Origin: Rhodoferax sp.
GTDB lineage: Bacteria; Pseudomonadota; Gammaproteobacteria; Burkholderiales; Burkholderiaceae_C
Length of the DNA: 10,951 nucleotides
Direction: 5' to 3'
NCBI GenBank assembly: GCA_028292305.1
Contig: JAQGMQ010000133.1
Location: 1 to 10,951, forward strand
Notes under the pieces: model-generated
Told to the model about the DNA's origin: nothing
Seen by the model: the letters and a program-made list of their open reading frames with translations, nothing else
Databases searched by the model: none
Shown here: positions 1 through 5,074 of the stretch, in pieces
Numbering within the stretch: position 1 is the first letter of the stretch
How the letters are laid out: every line of letters starts with the position of its first letter
Program-made: the position numbers and the translations under genes

Positions 1-54
1 ATGTAGAGGACTGCAAATCCTTTTAGATCGGTTCGACTCCGATTCCCGCCTCCA
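1..54 (+). tRNA. tRNA-Cys (anticodon GCA), 3' part only
   Basis: The 3' portion of a cysteine tRNA; roughly the first 20 nt (5' acceptor strand and most of the D arm) lie left of the window. Seen directly: anticodon stem 6-10/18-22 (last pair G-U), 7-nt loop 11-17 with anticodon GCA at 13-15, T stem 27-31/39-43 enclosing a TTCGACT loop, 3' acceptor strand TCCCGCC at 44-50, discriminator T at 51 and encoded CCA at 52-54. A U discriminator is typical of tRNA-Cys and a known identity element for cysteinyl-tRNA synthetase, so anticodon and discriminator agree. It forms a cluster with the tRNA-Leu downstream. Confidence 0.95.
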
Positions 55-61
55 GTTTTTG

Positions 62-84
62 AAAAGCGCCTAGGCGCTTTTTTT
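62..84 (+). terminator. T-tailed hairpin between the two tRNA genes
   Basis: AAAAGCGCC at 62-70 is followed by TA and then GGCGCTTTT, continuing into an uninterrupted T run to 84. This gives a GC-rich stem with an A/T-rich outer part and a U tract, the form of a Rho-independent terminator, 7 nt after the CCA of tRNA-Cys. Because it lies inside a tRNA cluster and only about 28 nt before tRNA-Leu, it could instead act as a processing or partial attenuation hairpin in a polycistronic tRNA transcript. Confidence 0.6.
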
Positions 85-112
85 CCTAGCGTAGTTCGCA
101 AGTCAATGTATT

Positions 113-205
113 GCCCGAGTGGTGAAATTGGTAGACACAGCGGACTTAAAATCCGCCGCTTACCCGTGAGGGGGCGTACCGGTTCGACCCCGGTTCGAGG
201 CACCA
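113..205 (+). tRNA. tRNA-Leu (anticodon UAA), acceptor stem mispaired
   Basis: A class II tRNA that reads UUA (and UUG by wobble). Seen: 5' acceptor strand GCCCGAG at 113-119, D arm following, anticodon stem 140-144/152-156 with 7-nt loop CTTAAAA and anticodon TAA at 147-149. A long variable arm spans 157-177, with inner stem CCC/GGG closed by GTGA. The T stem 178-182/190-194 pairs perfectly around a TTCGACC loop, followed by discriminator A202 and CCA 203-205. The oddity is the 3' acceptor strand 195-201 (TCGAGGC): it pairs with the 5' strand only at the three outermost positions plus a G-U at the bottom, with three mismatches between. The identity call is firm; whether the molecule is fully functional is open. 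Confidence 0.88.
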
Positions 206-280
206 CCCGAAACAGCTTCTGGCGCGGATTCCAAACCCGTCCAAAAGCGCCTAATATCGAAACCTAGTTCTAGGTTAACC
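206..280 (+). promoter_or_regulatory. Leader of the 281-913 gene: weak promoter-like boxes and hairpin over the RBS
   Basis: The 75-bp gap between tRNA-Leu and the next start codon. A possible -10 (TAATAT, 252-257) lies 17 nt after a poor -35-like TTCCAA (229-234); this pair is weak and may be chance. More distinct is a perfect 7-bp inverted repeat AACCTAG-TT-CTAGGTT at 261-276. Its right arm contains the only Shine-Dalgarno-like triplet (AGG, 272-274), 6 nt before the ATG at 281, so folding would hide the ribosome binding site. It could alternatively be a DNA operator. Function is inferred. Confidence 0.35.
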
Positions 281-913
281 ATGGCACGCTACAACGCCCC
301 CTTTGAGATTCATGTGCACGGTCAGGTGCTTCTGCGCGCTGACGTGACTTTCGAGCAGATCCAGGACGCGCTCAAGCCACTTTGGAAATACGCCGGCGCC
401 CGCTCGCTGGCCGACGGCGCGCAGAGCTCGTATGAAGAAGAACCCGGCCTGAAATTCGACGCGCCCGAACACAGCTTGCAGATGTGCTGGACGGTGCCCG
501 GCGACGAAGACTTCAAGCAGTCGCTCGACGAGATGTGCATGATGCTGAACGAGCTCGCCGCGCAGGGCGCGCCGATCGAAGTCACCTTCTACGATGCCGA
601 TTTCGACGAGGACGACGAAGAAAGCAACGAGGACTCGCGCGACGACTTCCTGATGCTGTTCGTCGGCCCTACGCCGGCGGCGATCATGCAGGCGCAGCGC
701 GATCTGCTGGTGCAGGATGTCATCAACATGATGGAGCGGCATTTCGACGGCTCCGAGCTGAGTGGCGTGGTGTCCGAGATCGACAAGCTGTTTGCCAAGC
801 GCTTCGAAACGCTGGTGAATTCGCTCGAACTCGGCAAGCCGCCACGCGGCCCCGGTGGCGGCTCGGGTGGCTCAGGCCACGGCGGCGGTCGGCGTCCGCG
901 TCACCTTCACTGA
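281..913 (+). CDS. conserved Burkholderiales protein of unknown function (possibly DUF6806 family)
   Basis: A 210-residue soluble protein with no signal peptide or membrane segment. I recognise it as a conserved hypothetical of Comamonadaceae and relatives; the DUF6806 label is from memory and uncertain. The N-terminal part (about 1-105) opens with YNAPFEIHVHG and reads as a mixed alpha/beta fold. Residues 106-122 are strongly acidic (DADFDEDDEE and following). Residues 123-187 look helical (VGPTPAAIMQAQRDLLVQDV region). The tail 188-210 is a flexible Gly/Ser run ending in basic and histidine residues (GRRPRHLH). Start: ATG 281 preceded by AGG at 272-274; no earlier in-frame start is evident. 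It ends tail-to-tail with murI, sharing 7 bp. No catalytic motif is apparent, so no function is assigned; acidic patch plus His/Gly tail could suggest protein or metal contacts, but that is a guess. Confidence 0.85.
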   Translation: MARYNAPFEIHVHGQVLLRADVTFEQIQDALKPLWKYAGARSLADGAQSSYEEEPGLKFDAPEHSLQMCWTVPGDEDFKQSLDEMCMMLNELAAQGAPIEVTFYDADFDEDDEESNEDSRDDFLMLFVGPTPAAIMQAQRDLLVQDVINMMERHFDGSELSGVVSEIDKLFAKRFETLVNSLELGKPPRGPGGGSGGSGHGGGRRPRHLH

Positions 914-1749
914 AGGCTGCACGGAAGCGGCGCGGGTGACTGCGCCGCACCCGCCGGGGCGGCAGGCTGGCAGGGCTCCGTGAGCCAGCGTGCGGCCGCG
1001 TCGCGCAGGCGGCCCGCGTCACCGGTCGCCAACAAGGTCACCACCCCGGGCTCGGCGCCCTCGGGTGCCAGCTTGCCCTTGTCTTCCAGCAGCACCCGCG
1101 TCTGCCGTGCCACCGCTTCACCCGTGTCGATCAACTGCACCTGCGGCCCCAGCATTCGCTGCAGGTGGGTGCGCGCAAACGGGTAGTGGGTGCAACCCAG
1201 CACCACGGTATCGATCTCACCCGGCGCCGAGCCGAACCGGCCCATCGCGCCGGTGTGCTGCTGGCACAAGGCGATGGTCTGCGCCTCGTCGTCGGTTTCC
1301 ACGGCATGGGCCAGGCCGTCGCAAGGCTGCAGCACGAAGTCGGCTTCGCAGGCCAGCGAGTCGAGCAGGATCTGGAACTTGGTGCTTTCCAGCGTGCGCC
1401 GGGTGGCCATGACGCCGATGCGGCGGGTGCGGCTCGTGCGCGTGGCTGGCTTGAGCGCCGGCTCCACACCCACGATGGGCAGGCCAGGATAGGCGGCCCG
1501 CAACGCATGGATGGCCGCCGCCGTGGCCGTGTTGCAGGCCACCACCAACGCCTTGATGCGATGCTCCGTGCGCAGCCGGCCCGTCACCGCCAGGGCCCGC
1601 TGCACCACGAAGGCCTCGGCGCGTTCGCCATACGGTGCATGCGCGCTGTCGGCGAGGTAGACGATGTCTTCCCGCGGCAACTCGGCGCGCAGCGATTGCA
1701 GGACGCTCAAGCCACCCACACCGCTGTCGAACACACCAATAGGCTGCAT
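907..1749 (-). CDS. murI: glutamate racemase MurI
   Basis: Interconverts L- and D-glutamate in the cytoplasm, supplying D-Glu for the peptidoglycan stem peptide (MurD step). The 280-residue length suits the family. Seen: N-terminal FDSGVGG with the Asp8/Ser9 pair of the active site, the first catalytic cysteine in ACNTATA (Cys72) and the second in GCTHYP (Cys186, with His188), i.e. the two-cysteine acid/base pair of Asp/Glu racemases. The C-terminal 20 residues (Pro/Ala-rich) are probably a non-conserved tail. Start: ATG at 1747-1749 puts IGVFDSGVGG at the expected place, but no Shine-Dalgarno is visible; instead a CAAAG triplicate lies just upstream. It starts 42 nt after the fum stop on the same strand, so translation probably depends on read-through from fum. 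Its 3' end overlaps the convergent 281-913 gene by 7 bp. Confidence 0.96.
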   Translation of the reverse strand: MQPIGVFDSGVGGLSVLQSLRAELPREDIVYLADSAHAPYGERAEAFVVQRALAVTGRLRTEHRIKALVVACNTATAAAIHALRAAYPGLPIVGVEPALKPATRTSRTRRIGVMATRRTLESTKFQILLDSLACEADFVLQPCDGLAHAVETDDEAQTIALCQQHTGAMGRFGSAPGEIDTVVLGCTHYPFARTHLQRMLGPQVQLIDTGEAVARQTRVLLEDKGKLAPEGAEPGVVTLLATGDAGRLRDAAARWLTEPCQPAAPAGAAQSPAPLPCSLQ

Positions 1750-1766
1750 CGCTTTGCTTTGCTTTG
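1750..1766 (-). repeat. pentanucleotide tandem repeat (CAAAG)x3 in the murI leader
   Basis: Three exact tandem copies of GCTTT (CAAAG on the coding strand) occupy 1751-1765, directly before the murI ATG, where a ribosome binding site would be expected. The 42-nt fum-murI spacer shows no GGAG-like motif. Copy-number change here would alter the spacing and A content of the translation initiation region, not the reading frame. Confidence 0.7.
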
Positions 1767-1791
1767 TTGAGGTGGTCAGGCGTTCGAGCGC

Positions 1792-3345
1792 TCAGGCAGC
1801 CGCAACTTCAATGCCCTTGAATTCACCCGTCGCAATGCGCTGCTTCCACTCGGCCGGGCCGGTGTTGTGGGCGCTGGTGCCGCCCGCGTCCACGGCCACG
1901 GTCACGGGCATGTCGACCACGTCGAACTCGTAGATGGCTTCCATGCCGAGGTCGGCGAAACCCACCACCTTGGCGGTCTTGATGGCCTTGCTGACCAGGT
2001 AGGCGGCGCCGCCCACGGCCATCAGGTAGGCGCTCTTGTGTTTCTTGATGGCTTCGATCGCCACCGGGCCGCGTTCGGACTTGCCGATCATCGAGATCAG
2101 GCCGGTCTCGGCCAGCATTATCTCGGTGAAGCCGTCCATGCGGGTGGCGGTGGTGGGGCCGGCCGGGCCAACGGCTTCGTCGCGCACCGGATCGACCGGG
2201 CCGACGTAATAGATGACGCGGCCGGTAAAGTCGACCGGCAGCTTCTCGCCCCTGGCCAGCATGTCCTTGATGCGCTTGTGCGCGGCGTCGCGGCCAGTGA
2301 GCATCTTGCCGTTCAGAAGCAGCGTGTCGCCCGGTTTCCAGCTGGCGACTTCTTCCTTCGACAGGGTGTTCAGGTCGACACGCCGGCTCTTGTTGTAGTC
2401 GGGCGTCCAGTTGACGCTAGGCCACAGGTCCAGGCTGGGCGGGTCGAGGTAGACCGGGCCCGAGCCGTCCATGACGAAGTGCGCGTGCCGCGTGGCCGCG
2501 CAGTTGGGGATCATGGCCACGGGCTTGCTGGCGGCGTGGGTGGGGTACATCTTGATCTTGACGTCGAGCACGGTGGTCAGGCCGCCCAGGCCCTGCGCGC
2601 CGATGCCCAGCGCGTTGACCTTGGTGTACAGCTCGAGCCGCATCTCTTCGACGCGGTCGAGTTTTTCACCACGCGATGACTTGGCCTGCAGCTCGTACAT
2701 GTCGAGGTCGTCCATCAGGCTTTCCTTGGCCAGCAGCACCGCCTTCTCGGCCGTGCCGCCGATGCCGATGCCCAGCATGCCCGGCGGACACCAGCCGGCA
2801 CCCATGGTGGGCACGGTCTTCAGCACCCAGTCGACCACCGAGTCGCCGGGGTTGAGCATGATCATCTTGCTCTTGTTCTCACTGCCGCCGCCCTTGGCCG
2901 CCACGGTGATGTCGAGTTTGTTGCCCGGCACGATCTGCGTGAAGATCACCGCGGGGGTGTTGTCCTTGGTGTTCTTGCGGTCGAATTCCGGGTCGGCCAC
3001 GATGGAGGCGCGCAGCGTGTTGTCGGGGTGGTTGTAGCCGCGGCGCACACCTTCGTTGATGGCGTCTTCCAGGCCGCCGGTGAAGCCGTCGAAGCGCACA
3101 TCCATGCCCACCTTCAGGAACACGTTGACGATGCCGGTGTCCTGGCAGATGGGGCGCTGGCCGGTGGCGCTCATCTTGCTGTTGGTCAGGATCTGGGCGA
3201 TCGCGTCCTTCGCCGCCGGGCTCTGTTCGCGCGCATAGGCGCGGGCCAAATGGGCGATGTAGTCGGTGGGATGGTAGTAGCTGATGTACTGCAGCGCCGC
3301 TGCAACCGATTCAATCAGATCGTCCTGCTTGATGTGCGTGGTCAT
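1792..3345 (-). CDS. fum: class I fumarate hydratase, [4Fe-4S]-dependent
   Basis: Hydrates fumarate to L-malate in the TCA cycle; cytoplasmic. It is 517 residues from the chosen ATG and belongs to the oxygen-sensitive iron-sulfur class (E. coli FumA/FumB type), unrelated to class II FumC. Seen: three candidate cluster-ligand cysteines in family motifs, Cys67 (PICQDTGI), Cys186 (GWCPPGMLGIGIGG) and Cys282 (PNCAATRH); the KGGGSENKSK motif at 151-160; and the C-terminal domain signature GPAGPTTATRMDGF at 393-406. N- and C-terminal domains are in one chain. Start choice: the frame is open to a TTG at 3384, adding 13 non-family residues, but ATG at 3343-3345 gives the family-like MTTHIKQDDL. Upstream sequence lacks a strong Shine-Dalgarno. 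murI follows 42 nt downstream on the same strand, so the two are probably one operon; the chemoreceptor gene diverges upstream. Confidence 0.95.
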   Translation of the reverse strand: MTTHIKQDDLIESVAAALQYISYYHPTDYIAHLARAYAREQSPAAKDAIAQILTNSKMSATGQRPICQDTGIVNVFLKVGMDVRFDGFTGGLEDAINEGVRRGYNHPDNTLRASIVADPEFDRKNTKDNTPAVIFTQIVPGNKLDITVAAKGGGSENKSKMIMLNPGDSVVDWVLKTVPTMGAGWCPPGMLGIGIGGTAEKAVLLAKESLMDDLDMYELQAKSSRGEKLDRVEEMRLELYTKVNALGIGAQGLGGLTTVLDVKIKMYPTHAASKPVAMIPNCAATRHAHFVMDGSGPVYLDPPSLDLWPSVNWTPDYNKSRRVDLNTLSKEEVASWKPGDTLLLNGKMLTGRDAAHKRIKDMLARGEKLPVDFTGRVIYYVGPVDPVRDEAVGPAGPTTATRMDGFTEIMLAETGLISMIGKSERGPVAIEAIKKHKSAYLMAVGGAAYLVSKAIKTAKVVGFADLGMEAIYEFDVVDMPVTVAVDAGGTSAHNTGPAEWKQRIATGEFKGIEVAAA

Positions 3346-3383
3346 GGTTTTACCGTGGGGTGTGTAGTTATGGAAAACCCCCA

Positions 3384-3414
3384 ATTATCGCTGCGGCCTC
3401 TCTACAACGCAGCG
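3384..3414 (-). promoter_or_regulatory. candidate fum promoter with overlapping inverted repeat
   Basis: On the minus strand a GATAAT -10-like box lies at 3389-3384, about 40 nt before the fum ATG. There is no good -35 at standard spacing (CTGCGT at 17 nt is poor). A perfect 7-bp inverted repeat, CGCTGCG (3389-3395) and CGCAGCG (3408-3414) with a 12-nt spacer, covers the region between the -10 and -35 positions, which is a plausible operator arrangement. Both assignments are inferred from sequence alone. Confidence 0.35.
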
Positions 3415-3432
3415 CTTAAAAAACGACTGGTT

Positions 3433-3465
3433 TTGTGTGCACGGCAGTACACGTGCCTGCATAAT
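3433..3465 (+). promoter_or_regulatory. candidate promoter/operator of the chemoreceptor gene
   Basis: CATAAT at 3460-3465 matches the sigma-70 -10 box in 5 of 6 positions; the upstream TGTGCA (3436-3441, 18-nt spacing) is a weak -35. The stretch 3435-3456 is dense in symmetry: GTGCAC (3437-3442) and CACGTG (3450-3455) are perfect palindromes, and GCACG/CGTGC (3439-3443/3452-3456) form an inverted repeat with an 8-nt spacer. I looked for a sigma-28 (FliA) motif, common for chemotaxis genes, and did not find a convincing one. Confidence 0.3.
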
Positions 3466-3495
3466 CCACGCCGAAGCATTTTGTAACTATTAAAA

Positions 3496-3503
3496 AAGAG
3501 GAG
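3496..3503 (+). promoter_or_regulatory. ribosome binding site of the chemoreceptor gene
   Basis: AAGAGGAG is a strong Shine-Dalgarno preceded by an A-run (3492-3497). It sits 11 nt before the ATG at 3515, slightly longer than optimal, and supports that start codon. Confidence 0.75.
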
Positions 3504-3514
3504 ACCGACTAGCC

Positions 3515-5053
3515 ATGTCATTCGCCAATCTGAAGGTCAGCACACGCCTGAGCGCGGGCTTCGGCTGCATGTTCGTATTCGTCGCTTTGGTGATTGGCCT
3601 GGGGCTCGGTCGCCTGTCCAGCCTGGACGACGCGCAGCAGCAGATCGTGCGGCAGAGCTGGAGCCGCGCCGAAGCCGCGGGCAACCTGGCCACCGCGATC
3701 CGTGCCGGCGCCGAGCGCGCCATGAGTCTGTTGCTCGGCCCCGAGGGCGCTGCGGCCGGTGCGGTTTTGCAGGACGAGCGCAAGGCCGCAGAAAGTGCCA
3801 TCGCGGCACTTGGAGCTGCCGACATGTCCGAGCCCGAACGCAGCCTGTCCGGCCAGCTGAAGCAGGCTCATGCCGTCTATGAATTGGCCGTGGGCAAGGT
3901 CGTGCAGGGCCTGCAGCAGCCTGGCGGACGCGAGGCGGCGACCAAGGCCATGCTGGGCGAAGCCATGCCGGCGCTGGCCACGCTGCAAGGCCACGCCACC
4001 GCCCTGGCGGGTCTGGAAAAACGCATGGCCGAGGACCGCATTCGCGCCGAAGAAGACCGCATTGCCACGGTGCGTTTCGAAATGCTGGCCCTGGGGCTGT
4101 TGGCGCTGCTGACCGGCGCGGCCTTCGTCTACGGCCTGGTGCGCAGCATCGTCACGCCGCTGGACGAGGCCATCTATATCGCCGAGACCGTGGCGGCCGG
4201 CGACCTGAGCCAGGATTTCGCCACCGAACGCGGCGGCGAATTCGGCCGCCTGCTGGCCGCGCTGGGCACGATGGAAGACACGCTGACCGACGTGGTCGGC
4301 CGCATCAAGGAATCGACCGACACCATCACCGTGGCCTCGAAGGACATCGCCGCGGGCAACACCAATCTGTCGCAGCGCACCGAGGAGCAGGCCAATTCGC
4401 TGGAGCAGACGGCGTCCAGCATGGAGCAGCTCACCGCCACCGTGAAGCAGACCGCCGACCGCGCGCGTTCGGCCAGCAGCCTGGCCGTGAACGCCTCGGG
4501 CGTGGCCCAGCGCGGCGGCGCGGTGGTGGGCGATGTGGTGTCCACCATGACGGCCATCAGCGCCAGCTCGAAGCGCATCGTCGACATCATCGAAGTGATC
4601 GAAGGCATTGCCTTCCAGACCAACATCCTGGCGCTGAACGCCGCCGTGGAAGCCGCCCGCGCGGGCGAGCAGGGCCGCGGCTTCGCGGTGGTGGCGGCCG
4701 AAGTGCGCAGCCTGGCGCAGCGCAGCGCCGAGGCCGCCAAGGAGATCAAGAGCCTGATCGGCGATTCGGTGCAGCAGGTGGAGAACGGCTCGGCGCTGGT
4801 GGAGCAGGCCGGCCGCACCATGCACGAGATCGTGGAGTCGGTGCAGAGCGTGACGGCCATGCTCGGCGAGATCTCGGACGCGACCACGCAGCAGAGCATC
4901 GGCATCGAACACGTGAACCAGGCGGTGGTGCAGATGGAATCAGCCACGCAACAGAACGCCGCGTTGGTGGAGCAGGCGGCCTCGGCCTCCAGCGCCCTGG
5001 CCGTGCAGACCCATCAGTTGCAGACGGTGGTCGACGAGTTCAAGCTGGACTGA
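3515..5053 (+). CDS. methyl-accepting chemotaxis protein (4HB-type sensor, HAMP, MCP signalling domain)
   Basis: A transmembrane chemoreceptor that controls CheA through CheW; 512 residues. Domains seen: short cytoplasmic start, TM1 about 14-34, periplasmic sensor about 35-188 (mostly helical, Ala-rich, size fitting a four-helix bundle), TM2 about 189-209, HAMP about 210-262, then the signalling helical hairpin. The hairpin tip is nearly invariant: EGIAFQTNILALNAAVEAAR from 363 and GRGFAVVAAEVRSLAQRS from 387. Likely methylation pairs lie at heptad spacing (EEQANS 290, EQTASS 297, EQLTAT 304), with more on the returning helix near 479-487. The C terminus ends VDEFKLD and lacks an NWETF-type CheR-tethering pentapeptide. 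The ligand cannot be predicted. It is a stand-alone receptor with no che genes in the window, so it probably feeds a chemosensory cluster elsewhere. Confidence 0.95.
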   Translation: MSFANLKVSTRLSAGFGCMFVFVALVIGLGLGRLSSLDDAQQQIVRQSWSRAEAAGNLATAIRAGAERAMSLLLGPEGAAAGAVLQDERKAAESAIAALGAADMSEPERSLSGQLKQAHAVYELAVGKVVQGLQQPGGREAATKAMLGEAMPALATLQGHATALAGLEKRMAEDRIRAEEDRIATVRFEMLALGLLALLTGAAFVYGLVRSIVTPLDEAIYIAETVAAGDLSQDFATERGGEFGRLLAALGTMEDTLTDVVGRIKESTDTITVASKDIAAGNTNLSQRTEEQANSLEQTASSMEQLTATVKQTADRARSASSLAVNASGVAQRGGAVVGDVVSTMTAISASSKRIVDIIEVIEGIAFQTNILALNAAVEAARAGEQGRGFAVVAAEVRSLAQRSAEAAKEIKSLIGDSVQQVENGSALVEQAGRTMHEIVESVQSVTAMLGEISDATTQQSIGIEHVNQAVVQMESATQQNAALVEQAASASSALAVQTHQLQTVVDEFKLD

Positions 5054-5070
5054 CCGCCCCGCACGGCGGT
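5053..5070. terminator. small hairpin between convergent chemoreceptor and efflux genes
   Basis: ACCGCC (5053-5058) and GGCGGT (5065-5070) form a perfect 6-bp stem with a 6-nt loop in the 21-bp gap between the two convergent stop codons. No T run follows on either strand, so it is at best a weak or Rho-assisted terminator, or an mRNA 3'-end stabiliser for both transcripts. Confidence 0.35.
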
Positions 5071-5074
5071 TCGT

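Noticed and set aside
195..205. Altered 3' end of tRNA-Leu as an attachment-site scar of an integrated element
   Set aside because: No integrase, phage or island gene and no repeat of the tRNA 3' end is found in the window; local duplication of CCGGTTCGA explains the change more simply.
1867..2679. 270-codon plus-strand frame opposite the fumarase gene
   Set aside because: Antisense shadow rich in His/Gly/Val with no family resemblance.
3346..3384. Longer fumarase starting at the TTG at 3384 (530 residues)
   Set aside because: The extra 13 residues are unlike class I fumarases, the start is a rare TTG and it overlaps the putative -10; the ATG at 3345 gives the expected N-terminus.
3518..4912. 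Long open frame (464 codons) on the minus strand opposite the chemoreceptor gene
   Set aside because: Composition (His/Arg/Gly/Ala-rich) is that of an antisense shadow in GC-rich DNA; the plus-strand frame has full domain architecture and a strong RBS.
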